Source: an uncultured Pseudomonadota bacterium (GTDB lineage: Bacteria > Pseudomonadota > Gammaproteobacteria > Methylococcales > Methylomonadaceae). Taken from it: a DNA stretch of 64,000 nucleotides. Made by a program: the position numbers and the translations under genes. Below the pieces are notes generated by a model. It was not told the origin of the DNA, made no database searches, and worked only from the letters and a program-made list of their open reading frames with translations. Position 1 is the first letter of the stretch, and each line of letters opens with the position of its first letter. This document shows, one piece after another, positions 8,902 through 17,276 of the stretch. The stretch covers positions 1 through 64,000 of the forward strand of contig CAINHO010000047.1 in assembly GCA_903848935.1 (NCBI GenBank), in the 5' to 3' direction.

Positions 8902-10557
8902 ATGATTAAATCTTGGTTTAAAAGCGGTAGTCCGTGGATTTGGCTGAATGCCGCTGCGGTCAGTATCTGCTTAATTATGGTGATTGGCGTGCTGGGGCTA
9001 GTGGCGGTGCGTGGTGTGGGACATTTTTGGGCTTCGCCGATTGTGTCGATGAGTTATCAAGAAGACGATGGACAAATGAAAACCATTATTGGCGAACATG
9101 TTGATACCACCGTTACACCAGCGGCAATGGCGAAATCAACCGGTTATCAGCTTGCCTATAATGAAGATGTTTTGATTCAATATCTCATCAAAACCGGCAA
9201 CCGTGATTTGACGGGTTCTGATTTCCGTTGGGTGCAAGAACGTCACATTAAATCGACCACTACGCCTGAAGATATGATTGTGGTTGAGCGTCGTGAATGG
9301 GGTAATTTTTATGGACAACTTACCGCTGTCAAAGAAAATGACAAGGTCGTCGCGACAGGCGACAAAATGTGGACGGCTTTGCAAGAACGTCTGCACGCCG
9401 TATTGGAATTACATGACCAAATCACGCATTTAGAGAAAAAAGAACTTGGCGCGATTAACTACGCCTTGGAACAGTTGCGTTTGAAACAACGTGGGCTAGA
9501 ACTTAAACACGCTTGGAATGCTGAAATCGCAAAAGACTTTGCCGATAAAAAAGCGGCTTATGATGTGGATTACAAACGTTATCAAGCACAACTCGCCGAA
9601 CTACATCAACAAATTCGTCGTGATAGCTTGGTGGCAACCACTGAAAGCGGTGCGGAGTTAGTGATTCCACTCGCAAAAATAGTTGAAGTCACGCAGCCTA
9701 ATAAAATGGGCATATTCGCGAAGATTGGGCATTACTTTAAAAAACTAGGTGAATTTTTAAGCGAAGATCCACGCGAAGCAAATACGGAAGGCGGTATTTT
9801 TCCAGCCATTTTCGGCACGATTATGATGGTCATCATGATGTCGATTATTGTGACGCCATTTGGTGTAATTGCGGCGGTGTATTTGCGTGAATATGCGAAA
9901 CAAGGCTTTACCACGCGCTTGATTCGGATTGCGGTCAACAATTTAGCCGGTGTTCCGTCGATTGTTTACGGCGTATTTGGCTTAGGATTTTTCGTCTACA
10001 TTTTAGGCGGCAATATCGATAAATTATTTTTTCCAGAATCTGCACCAGCTCCTGTTTTCGGTACACCTGGATTGTTATGGGCATCGATTACCTTGGCGTT
10101 ATTAACGTTGCCTGTTGTTATTGTATCAACGGAAGAAGGTCTGGCGCGAGTACCGAAAGCGATTCGAGAAGGTAGTTTGGCGTTAGGTGCGACGAAAATT
10201 GAAACACTTTGGCGCACGGTTTTACCGATGGCGAGTCCAGCGATGATGACTGGTTTGATTTTAGCCGTAGCGCGTGCAGCAGGTGAAGTTGCACCGTTAA
10301 TGCTCGTCGGTGTGGTGAAATTAGCTCCGACTTTACCGCTTGATGGCAATTATCCGTTCTTACATTTAGACCGTAAATTTATGCACTTAGGTTTTCATAT
10401 TTACGATGTCGGCTTTCAAAGTCCGAACGTGGAAGCTGCGCGTCCGTTGGTTTATGCCACCTCATTACTGCTGGTTTTAGTTATTATTGGCTTAAATTTA
10501 GCGGCTATTCTTATTCGTAATCACTTGCGCGAAAAATACCGCGCGTTAGAAGGGTAA
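8902..10557 (+). CDS. pstA: Phosphate ABC transporter permease PstA (long form)
   Basis: This is the second permease subunit, about 551 residues against about 300 in E. coli. The extra length is a periplasmic/coiled insertion after the first helix (about residues 45-290, including a Lys/Glu/Gln-rich helical stretch), followed by the permease core with VPKAIREGSLALGATKIETLW and the VARAAGEVAP motif. I chose ATG 8902, 9 bp after GAG, over an in-frame TTG at 8896. It sits 18 bp after pstC and 6 bp before pstB. The matching insertions in PstC and PstA suggest their periplasmic parts face each other. Confidence 0.92.
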   Translation: MIKSWFKSGSPWIWLNAAAVSICLIMVIGVLGLVAVRGVGHFWASPIVSMSYQEDDGQMKTIIGEHVDTTVTPAAMAKSTGYQLAYNEDVLIQYLIKTGNRDLTGSDFRWVQERHIKSTTTPEDMIVVERREWGNFYGQLTAVKENDKVVATGDKMWTALQERLHAVLELHDQITHLEKKELGAINYALEQLRLKQRGLELKHAWNAEIAKDFADKKAAYDVDYKRYQAQLAELHQQIRRDSLVATTESGAELVIPLAKIVEVTQPNKMGIFAKIGHYFKKLGEFLSEDPREANTEGGIFPAIFGTIMMVIMMSIIVTPFGVIAAVYLREYAKQGFTTRLIRIAVNNLAGVPSIVYGVFGLGFFVYILGGNIDKLFFPESAPAPVFGTPGLLWASITLALLTLPVVIVSTEEGLARVPKAIREGSLALGATKIETLWRTVLPMASPAMMTGLILAVARAAGEVAPLMLVGVVKLAPTLPLDGNYPFLHLDRKFMHLGFHIYDVGFQSPNVEAARPLVYATSLLLVLVIIGLNLAAILIRNHLREKYRALEG

Positions 10558-10563
10558 AAAATC

Positions 10564-11397
10564 ATGAGTACACCAGAACCCCGCTCGCACAGCTTCGATG
10601 CGAGTTCGATTTTACGCAGTACGCATAAACACGATGACCCTGTTGAACCCTGTTTGAAAGTTGAGAATCTCAATCTGTTCTACGGCAAAAAACAGGCGTT
10701 GTTTGGTATCAATATGGAAATGCCAAAGAAAAAAGTAACCGCATTTATTGGACCTTCGGGTTGTGGAAAATCAACGTTGTTACGTTGCGTTAACCGCATG
10801 AATGATTTGGTTGATAACGTCACAATCGAAGGCAAAATTTTGCTGCACGATGCCAATATTTACGACAAATCTATCAACGTGGCGGCGTTACGTCGGCGCG
10901 TCGGCATGGTATTTCAAAAACCCAATCCGTTCCCCAAATCGATTTTTGAAAATGTGACGTATGGGTTGCGAATTCAAGGCATTAACGACAAACGAATTTT
11001 AGAAGAAACTGTCGAAACATCTTTGCGCGGTGCGGCGTTGTGGGACGAAGTAAAAGATCGTTTGAATGACAACGCGCTCGGTTTATCGGGCGGTCAACAA
11101 CAACGGTTGGTGATTGCGCGAGCAATTGCGATTTCGCCTGAAGTGTTATTGCTCGACGAACCCGCATCGGCATTAGATCCAATTTCGACGTTGAAAATCG
11201 AAGAGTTAATTAACGAACTCAAAGAAAAATACACCATCGTTATTGTGACGCACAATATGCAGCAAGCGGCGCGAGTCTCTGATTACACTGCATTTATGTA
11301 CATGGGTGAGTTGATTGAAATGGGGGCAACGAGCCAGCTTTTCACTAAACCCACGAAAAAACAAACTGAAGATTACATCACCGGTCGTTACGGCTAA
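10564..11397 (+). CDS. pstB: Phosphate ABC transporter ATPase PstB
   Basis: PstB hydrolyses ATP to drive PstCA and with PhoU links transport to PhoR signalling. The 277-residue protein has Walker [10 protein letters not shown], the PstB-typical [10 protein letters not shown]-loop [19 protein letters not shown], signature [14 protein letters not shown], Walker [14 protein letters not shown] and the switch His in IVTHNMQQA. It has an N-terminal extension of about 35 residues before the ABC domain. It lies directly between pstA and the phoU genes. Confidence 0.97.
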   Translation: MSTPEPRSHSFDASSILRSTHKHDDPVEPCLKVENLNLFYGKKQALFGINMEMPKKKVTAFIGPSGCGKSTLLRCVNRMNDLVDNVTIEGKILLHDANIYDKSINVAALRRRVGMVFQKPNPFPKSIFENVTYGLRIQGINDKRILEETVETSLRGAALWDEVKDRLNDNALGLSGGQQQRLVIARAIAISPEVLLLDEPASALDPISTLKIEELINELKEKYTIVIVTHNMQQAARVSDYTAFMYMGELIEMGATSQLFTKPTKKQTEDYITGRYG

Positions 11398-11412
11398 TAG
11401 GGAGATAAAATT

Positions 11413-11793
11413 ATGGATAATTTCAACACAGCCACTCACATTTCAGGACGATTCGACGAAGAATTGGAATCGATTCACACTAAAATTGTCGCTATGGGTC
11501 AATTAGTTGAAAAGCAACTTTCTTTATCAATTCAAGCATTTACCACAGGTAATATCGATTTGGCGATGCAAGTTTTAAAACAAGACGATTTAATCGACGA
11601 ATATGAATCAGCTATTGATGCAGAATGTGTCAGTACGATTGCATTACGTCAACCGACAGGAATTGATTTAAGTCTTCTCGTCGCAGTGATTAAAGCGACT
11701 GGTGAATTAGAAGGAATTGCTGCAAAAGCCGAAGGCATTGCCGATATAACCATTCAGTTAAATCAAACAAAACAGGTCGATTCAAGAGGTTAA
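11413..11793 (+). CDS. Half-length PhoU homologue (single PhoU repeat)
   Basis: This 126-residue protein aligns with roughly the first half of the full phoU that follows. Shared pieces include HIS..F..ELE.I..K...MG.LVE.Q, TTGN and IDAEC...IALRQP. It therefore has one three-helix bundle instead of two. The conserved ELERIGDLAERIA of the full copy has become ELEGIAAKAEGIA, losing the Asp and an Arg of the presumed metal-site helix. It has a good ribosome site (GGAG, 11401-11404) and an intact frame, so it is probably translated. The next gene starts 1 bp after its stop. It may be a decaying duplicate or a partner that modulates PhoU. Confidence 0.85.
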   Translation: MDNFNTATHISGRFDEELESIHTKIVAMGQLVEKQLSLSIQAFTTGNIDLAMQVLKQDDLIDEYESAIDAECVSTIALRQPTGIDLSLLVAVIKATGELEGIAAKAEGIADITIQLNQTKQVDSRG

Positions 11794-11794
11794 A

Positions 11795-12511
11795 ATGGAT
11801 AACAGTAAAATAGCACACCACATTTCGGAAAATTTTAACAAAGAGTTGGAAGATATTCGTAACAAAGTGTTGACGATGGGTGGTTTAGTTGAAGAGCAAA
11901 TTGAACAAGCCGTAAAAGCCTTAACAACAGGCAATATGGAACTTGCCGAATTAGTGATTAAACAAGACAATGAAGTCGATGATTTTGAAATGGAAATCGA
12001 TGCCGAATGCACGCAAATCATCGCGTTACGCCAACCGGCGGCGTTTGATTTACGTTTGTTATTAGTCGTATTGCGCGTTATTAACGAATTAGAACGCATT
12101 GGTGATTTAGCGGAGCGAATTGCGAAAATGGCGATTTATCTGTCCAATAATAGCGAAGGACGCACCGATCAATATCATGAATTAAAACACATGGCGGGAT
12201 TGGTCAAAGATATGCTGCACAGTGCGCTGGATAATTTTGCACGGATGTCGATTGATGGCATTACCGATATTACGCGCTGCGATGAACAAGTGGATCGTGA
12301 ATATGCCAGTATTATTCGTCAATTGATTACACAGATGATGGAAGATCCGCGCAATATTACGCGCTCGATGGATATGTTGTGGACAGTGCGTGCATTGGAA
12401 CGTATTGGCGATCATTCACGTTATATTTGTGAACATTTGATTTATATGGTGAAAGGCGAAGATGTGCGTCATTTAACGCAAGCCGAACTCGAAATTAAAA
12501 TGAAGTCGTAA
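11795..12511 (+). CDS. phoU: Phosphate transport system regulator PhoU
   Basis: PhoU represses PhoR/PhoB signalling when phosphate is plentiful by bridging PstB and PhoR. The 238 residues form the normal two-bundle protein. The first-repeat helix has ELERIGDLAERIAKMA and the second has ALERIGDHSRYICEHLIY, both with the conserved E-x4-D metal-binding pattern. It closes the pst operon, preceded by AGAGG as ribosome site, and a strong terminator follows at 12530-12560. Confidence 0.96.
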   Translation: MDNSKIAHHISENFNKELEDIRNKVLTMGGLVEEQIEQAVKALTTGNMELAELVIKQDNEVDDFEMEIDAECTQIIALRQPAAFDLRLLLVVLRVINELERIGDLAERIAKMAIYLSNNSEGRTDQYHELKHMAGLVKDMLHSALDNFARMSIDGITDITRCDEQVDREYASIIRQLITQMMEDPRNITRSMDMLWTVRALERIGDHSRYICEHLIYMVKGEDVRHLTQAELEIKMKS

Positions 12512-12529
12512 TTCAAATTTACGATTGAT

Positions 12530-12560
12530 AAAAAAGGCGCGAATTCATCGCGCCTTTTTT
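12530..12560. terminator. Bidirectional terminator after phoU
   Basis: GGCGCG (12536-12541) pairs with CGCGCC (12549-12554), flanked by six A on the left and six T on the right. It can therefore terminate both the pst operon and the converging minus-strand gene. Confidence 0.9.
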
Positions 12561-12567
12561 GTGAAAA

Positions 12568-12957
12568 TTACTTTTTATCAAAGTAAAAATAACCACCAAA
12601 TTTCCCTTTTAAAATCATTTTTTTATCGCTTTTTTCAACGAGCGAAAAGAAATCGAGGCGACTACTGCCAACTTGAGAAACTTTCAATTTTCCTTCCTCG
12701 ATTTCGTAATTTACAGGCGGTTGATCATAGTATTTGCCTTCTCGTGGAATATGCAAAATGGTTAATTTCCCATCTTTGAATACCCAAGTATCTTCGCGTG
12801 GGAGCGCGGCTTCCTTTTCGCTTGCGGTGTTTTTAGTTGATTCGAGTTTCCAAGTACCTACCACGTCTTCCGTCGATTTCAAATCAACATCCGCAAAAAC
12901 CGCACTGGTAGAAACCGCTAATGCCAACAACATTGCTGCCTGGTTTAATTTTTTCAT
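12568..12957 (-). CDS. Small exported protein of unknown function
   Basis: Starting at the ATG at 12957 (preceded by GGGAG) the product is 129 residues. It begins MKKLNQAAMLLALAVSTSAVFA, a clear Sec signal peptide with cleavage after AFA-like residues. The mature part has a GTWKLES motif, WVFKDGKLTILH and a C-terminal GGYFYF, reminiscent of lipocalin-like or META-like small beta-barrels that report a value as baseline plus increment. I do not recognise a specific family. An upstream in-frame Met would add 13 residues ahead of the signal peptide and is less likely. It converges on the pst operon. Confidence 0.75.
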   Translation of the reverse strand: MKKLNQAAMLLALAVSTSAVFADVDLKSTEDVVGTWKLESTKNTASEKEAALPREDTWVFKDGKLTILHIPREGKYYDQPPVNYEIEEGKLKVSQVGSSRLDFFSLVEKSDKKMILKGKFGGYFYFDKK

Positions 12958-13043
12958 GTTTAGCTCCCATTCGGTTAAACAACACCTGTTTAACATCGAG
13001 GTCGATTATCCGCCGGAACGGGTTGAACAAACAGTATTTTGTT

Positions 13044-13490
13044 TTACGCTGACTCTAAATCTAACCACACCGAACGGGTAAGCGGCATATTTAATCCATA
13101 ATGCGGAGGAATGTTGAGCGAAGCTAAATAAGCATCCACCGTTTCAATCGAAGCAGTAAATTTAATGCCATACAAATTGTTAATCACGTCCTGACGAACA
13201 ATATGTGCTTCATATTCAAAGCATCGCCCGTTCAACATTAGTTCAATCGTCATATCTTTGCCCGATGATTTGAGTAGTGAATGGTGTGACGTGTTGAATA
13301 ATGCTCCCGATTTGCTGATACTTACCAAGTCAACACTAATGCCACCCGTTTTAAACAAACCAATGCGACTGATTGACGCAGAAATGTGATGTTTATTTGA
13401 AACAGGAATTCGAACTTCTGCACGCCGATTATCGTTAATTAAAGAATCGAATTGGGCAGACATGTTATTGAAACTTGCAAAATGTGGCAT
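13044..13490 (-). CDS. PilZ-domain-like protein
   Basis: The 148-residue product has the layout of a small PilZ c-di-GMP-binding protein: RRAEVR near residue 25 (RxxxR motif), then a beta strand VDLVSISKSGALF in the place of the (D/N)xSxxG motif. The first position of that motif is Ser, not Asp or Asn, so nucleotide binding is uncertain. A good ribosome site (GGAG) lies 9 bp before the ATG. The gene is divergent from the GNAT-nitrilase gene across a 172-bp gap (13491-13662). It may relay c-di-GMP levels, as may the HD-GYP protein near 60 kb. Confidence 0.65.
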   Translation of the reverse strand: MPHFASFNNMSAQFDSLINDNRRAEVRIPVSNKHHISASISRIGLFKTGGISVDLVSISKSGALFNTSHHSLLKSSGKDMTIELMLNGRCFEYEAHIVRQDVINNLYGIKFTASIETVDAYLASLNIPPHYGLNMPLTRSVWLDLESA

Positions 13491-13619
13491 TTTTAATGCT
13501 CCGCGTGTGAACTTAAAATCTTGCTAAAGGTTAAAGGGATTCTATGTCAAGCGCGTGTCGAATATATTGCGATGCTGTGTCAATTCCATGTTGTTTATGT
13601 GACAAGGTGAATGTTAACA

Positions 13620-13653
13620 ATGTCATTGCGCTGTCAAAAAAACACATTACAAT
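13620..13653 (+). promoter_or_regulatory. Second Pho-box-like promoter, upstream of the GNAT-nitrilase gene
   Basis: ATGTCAT (13620-13626), spacer TGCG, CTGTCAA (13631-13637): each heptamer differs from CTGTCAT at one base. A -10-like TACAAT (13648-13653) begins 10 bp after the box, exactly the geometry at pstS. The gene starts at 13663. It is a weaker match than the pst box. The element could instead be read as a plain TTGCGC-16-TACAAT promoter. Confidence 0.6.
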
Positions 13654-13662
13654 CTAAAGACT

Positions 13663-15195
13663 ATGAAAAAAACTAAACATAAAAAACATAAATTACTCCT
13701 CCGCAATTTGACGCTGGATGACTACGATAATCTGGCGATTTTGATGGAACACGTTTACGATAATCTCGGTGGTGCGTGGAAAAAAGAGCAGTACATTTCT
13801 CAAATCACTCGCTTTGCACAGGGGCAAATAGTTATTGAAGATAATGGCGTGTTAGTGGCCGCCGCGTTGAGTATGGTGGTGGATTACGACCGTTTTGGTG
13901 ACGTGCATACTTACGCGCAAATCACTGGTGAAGGCTATTTAACCAATCATGATTCTGATGGCGATACGCTTTATGGGGTAGATATTTTTGTCCATCCGAA
14001 ATATCGTGGTTTACGCTTAGGACGACGACTATACGATGCGCGAAAAGAACTATGTCGCAACTTAAATTTACGCCGATTTATCGCTGGTGGACGTATTCCT
14101 GGTTATGCCAAATATGCGGATAATTTTTCGCCTGTGCGTTATATCGAAGAGGTCAAAAATCGGGAAATTTTCGATCCCGTTTTATCGTTTCAATTAGCCA
14201 ATGGCTTTCACGTCCGTAAATTATTGACGAATTATTTACCGATTGATAAGGAATCACTTGGGTTTGCGACGTTGCTCGAATGGTTGAATTTGGATTATGT
14301 TGATACAAAGCCGACTGTTGGCGCATCCAAAAAAAGTGTGATTCGTTTGGGCGTGGTGCAATGGCAAATGCGAACCTTGACTAGCGTTGAAGAATTACTC
14401 AAACACGCGGAGTTTTTTATTGATGCAGTAGCGGGGTATCACGCGGATTTCGTATTGTTCCCTGAATATATGAGTGCGCCGTTAATGGGTTTGTTTAACG
14501 ACAAACATCCACCCGATGCGATTCGCGCATTAGCCGGTTTTAGCAGTGAAATTCGCAACGGTTTACTTGAAATGGCGATGTCGTACAACATCAATATCAT
14601 TGCCGGTTCGTTGCCCGAATACAGTAATCACGAACTTTACAATGTATCTTGGTTGTTGCGTCGAGATGGGACGTTTGAAGCGCAATATAAAATTCATGTC
14701 ACGACCGACGAGGTGAGTTGTTGGGGTGTGAAAGGCGGCGACGCGCTCAAAGTATTCGATACCGATTGTGGCAAAATCGCGGTGTTAGTGTGTTTTGATT
14801 CTGAATTCCCTGAGTTGGCACGGTTAGCGGCGTTGCAAGGCGCACAAATTTTGTTTGTGCCATTTTGGACGGACACGAAAAACGCCTATTTGCGCGTGCG
14901 CTATTGTTCGCAAGCACGAGCGATTGAAAATGAATGTTTCGTGGCGATTACCGGCAGCGTGGGGAATTTGCCGTACGCTGAAAATATGGATATTCAATAT
15001 GCACAAGCGGCGATTTTTAGCCCAAGTGATTTTTCATTTCCGCACGATGCGATTTTGGCAGAAGCCACGCCGAATACCGAAATGACGTTAATTGCCGACG
15101 TGAATTTGGATTTATTAAAACAAGCTCGAACTCGTGGTGCGGCACAAAATTTAGCTAAACGCCGCGAAGATTTATACCGCCTAGAATGGTTTTAA
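13663..15195 (+). CDS. GNAT acetyltransferase-nitrilase superfamily fusion
   Basis: This 510-residue protein has two domains. Residues about 10-200 are a GNAT acyltransferase with the acetyl-CoA loop KYRGLRLGRRLYDARKEL (115-120 core). Residues about 225-510 are a carbon-nitrogen hydrolase with the Glu-Lys-Cys triad E268 (FPEYM), K343 (YKIHV) and C377 (VCFDSEFPE). The fusion is a recognised family, but its substrate is not known to me. It starts with a Lys/His-rich MKKTKHKKHK tail. A Pho-box-like promoter precedes it and a hairpin follows. A split version of the same two domains lies at 36055-37513. Confidence 0.92.
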   Translation: MKKTKHKKHKLLLRNLTLDDYDNLAILMEHVYDNLGGAWKKEQYISQITRFAQGQIVIEDNGVLVAAALSMVVDYDRFGDVHTYAQITGEGYLTNHDSDGDTLYGVDIFVHPKYRGLRLGRRLYDARKELCRNLNLRRFIAGGRIPGYAKYADNFSPVRYIEEVKNREIFDPVLSFQLANGFHVRKLLTNYLPIDKESLGFATLLEWLNLDYVDTKPTVGASKKSVIRLGVVQWQMRTLTSVEELLKHAEFFIDAVAGYHADFVLFPEYMSAPLMGLFNDKHPPDAIRALAGFSSEIRNGLLEMAMSYNINIIAGSLPEYSNHELYNVSWLLRRDGTFEAQYKIHVTTDEVSCWGVKGGDALKVFDTDCGKIAVLVCFDSEFPELARLAALQGAQILFVPFWTDTKNAYLRVRYCSQARAIENECFVAITGSVGNLPYAENMDIQYAQAAIFSPSDFSFPHDAILAEATPNTEMTLIADVNLDLLKQARTRGAAQNLAKRREDLYRLEWF

Positions 15196-15213
15196 GTCAC
15201 GAAAGTCAGTCGG

Positions 15214-15243
15214 AATCGTGTGATATTAGTCAATCACACGATT
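15214..15243 (+). terminator. Inverted repeat after the GNAT-nitrilase gene
   Basis: AATCGTGTGAT (15214-15224) is perfectly complementary to ATCACACGATT (15233-15243) with an 8-base loop. It is followed by TTGCTTT, a weak T tract, so it is a plausible but imperfect terminator. The stop codon is 19 bp upstream. Confidence 0.55.
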
Positions 15244-15273
15244 TGCTTTAAGGCATACTACCTACACCTATCT

Positions 15274-16749
15274 ATGAATTCTTTAAAATTTGTTTTACTA
15301 CTTTGCCTCGTTTTGTTTTTATCTGTGTGCAACAACACTTATGCCACTGAAGAAATTGAATTCGAAAAAGAAACACCTAAAAAAGACACCCAATTTAGTC
15401 TCATGAATCTGCTGGCGGAAAAAGGCTTGCACGATATTGAAAACGAATCATGGAATATGTATGGACAAATCAACTACATCTCTTATTGGCACGGCAGTTT
15501 TAATGCGCCATACACAAATCTGAATGGCAGTAACAGTTCCTTGAATCCAAATCAGGATTATGGTTACACAGGATCAGGCGATTTATATTTTGGCTTAAAA
15601 ACATTTTGGGACGGTGGTGAAATCTACGCTGCACCAGAAAGTATTGCAGAATCTCCTTTTTCAAATTTGAAAGGTATTGGCGGTTTAATTAACGATTTTG
15701 AATTACAAAAAAACGGTGGAAAATTACCAATTGTCTACCGTTCAAGAGCGTATCTTAAACAAACCATCAATTTAGGCGGCGATAAGGTTCATTTAGATTC
15801 TGCGCCCATGCAGTTGGGCAGTACCGTCGATAGTAGACGTTTAACGTTTCGTGTCGGCGGTTTTAGCATTCTGGATTTCTTTGATAAAAACTCCTATTCG
15901 GGTGATTTACGTCGTCAATTTATGAACATGGGATTTATGACGCATGCCGCTTATGATTTTGCCTCCGATGCACGGGGTTACAGCTTTGGTGGTGTGGTGG
16001 AGTATTTTCATGATGATTGGGCAATTCGTTTTGGACGCATTACCCCTCCAACAAATCCAAACGCTTTGCCAATTGATTACCGAATTTTCAAATACTACGG
16101 CGATCAAGTTGAAATCGAACATCATCACAAATTATTTGGTCGTGATGGCGCAACACGTTTGTTAGGTTATCGAAATCATTTAAATACAGGGCGTTTTGAT
16201 GAAGCGATTGCTGCATTTCAAAATGATCCGTCTAAAAACGCCACAACTTGTACGGGTTATAACTACGGATCTGAAAATGCAACCGCTCCTGATTTGTGTT
16301 GGGTGCGTAGACCTCAAAATAAAATAGGTATTGGCATCAATTTAGAACAACAAGTTACCGATGATGTGGGGCTATTTTTTAGGGGAATGTATTCAGACGG
16401 TAAAACAGAAGTTTTTGCTTACACTTCCGCTGACAGATCAATGTCTTTTGGTGCGCTGGCAAATGGTATGCGTTGGGGACGCGATAAAGATCAGTTAGGC
16501 GTGGGTTATGCTCAAAGCTGGATTTCGGGACAACACGCAAAATATCTCGGCATGGGTGGAGTAGATGGTTTTATTGGTGATGGCAAGATAAACTACAGTC
16601 CTGAAAGAGCGGTGAATGTGTTTTACAGTGTCAACTTGTTGAGTTCTCTTTGGGTAACAGGTGATTATCAGCTTCTTGTAAATCCAGCGTTTAACTCAGA
16701 TCGAGGTCCTGTTGATATTTACAGTGTGAAAATGCACGTTGAATTTTAA
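15274..16749 (+). CDS. OprB-type carbohydrate porin
   Basis: From ATG 15274 the product is 491 residues and begins with a signal peptide (MNSLKFVLLLCLVLFLSVC..TYA). The mature part alternates short polar and aromatic strands typical of outer-membrane barrels. It ends DYQLLVNPAFNSDRGPVD, then a strand closing on Phe, the C-terminal pattern of OprB carbohydrate-selective porins. A GTG at 15220 would extend the frame but lies inside the inverted repeat and precedes the signal peptide, so I reject it. The solute is unknown. It lies 17 bp before sixA. Confidence 0.8.
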   Translation: MNSLKFVLLLCLVLFLSVCNNTYATEEIEFEKETPKKDTQFSLMNLLAEKGLHDIENESWNMYGQINYISYWHGSFNAPYTNLNGSNSSLNPNQDYGYTGSGDLYFGLKTFWDGGEIYAAPESIAESPFSNLKGIGGLINDFELQKNGGKLPIVYRSRAYLKQTINLGGDKVHLDSAPMQLGSTVDSRRLTFRVGGFSILDFFDKNSYSGDLRRQFMNMGFMTHAAYDFASDARGYSFGGVVEYFHDDWAIRFGRITPPTNPNALPIDYRIFKYYGDQVEIEHHHKLFGRDGATRLLGYRNHLNTGRFDEAIAAFQNDPSKNATTCTGYNYGSENATAPDLCWVRRPQNKIGIGINLEQQVTDDVGLFFRGMYSDGKTEVFAYTSADRSMSFGALANGMRWGRDKDQLGVGYAQSWISGQHAKYLGMGGVDGFIGDGKINYSPERAVNVFYSVNLLSSLWVTGDYQLLVNPAFNSDRGPVDIYSVKMHVEF

Positions 16750-16766
16750 ACATTTGGGAGATTGGT

Positions 16767-17276
16767 ATGAAAGAATTATGGTTGCTTCGGCACGCAAAAT
16801 CAGATCGCAAAACCGATGTCAGTGACATTGATCGTCCACTTAAAAAACGTGGTAAACGGGATGCCAAAAATATGGGCGTGTGGTTAAAGACGCAGCATTT
16901 AATTCCCGATGCACTACTTAGTTCACCTGCCACACGGGCGATTGAAACGGTACGAATTATTTACCAAGAACTCAACGTGGCGGGTTTGGTGATTCAAGAA
17001 GATTCGCGTTTATACGCAACCGGTATCGAACAATTGAAAATGGTTTTAGCGAGTTGTCCTGAAACGACACAACGGGTTTTGTTGGTCGGGCATAATCCTG
17101 AATTGGAAGATTTACTGATTCATTTAGTGGGGATTTCTGCATTACCAGATACTAATAAACTCTTGCCGACCGCTGCCTTAGTACGCTTATCTCTCAATAC
17201 CGCGTGGGCAGATTTACACGAAGATTGCGCTCAGTTGCTATCGATCACTTATGCCAAATCCTTGTTAAACGAATGA
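16767..17276 (+). CDS. sixA: Phosphohistidine phosphatase SixA
   Basis: A small histidine-phosphatase-superfamily enzyme (169 residues) with the catalytic LLRHAKSD near the N-terminus (RHG motif, H9), RPLKKRGKRDA, LLSSPATRAIETV and the second catalytic His in LLVGHNPELEDL. SixA removes phosphate from phosphohistidine in phosphorelay or PTS proteins. It has a GGGAG ribosome site after the porin. The stop overlaps the CHAD gene by 4 bp. The family assignment is firm; the in vivo target is not. Confidence 0.9.
   Translation: MKELWLLRHAKSDRKTDVSDIDRPLKKRGKRDAKNMGVWLKTQHLIPDALLSSPATRAIETVRIIYQELNVAGLVIQEDSRLYATGIEQLKMVLASCPETTQRVLLVGHNPELEDLLIHLVGISALPDTNKLLPTAALVRLSLNTAWADLHEDCAQLLSITYAKSLLNE

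Noticed and set aside
15220-15273. Earlier GTG start for the OprB-like porin
   Set aside because: It would put 18 residues ahead of the signal peptide and lies inside an inverted repeat.
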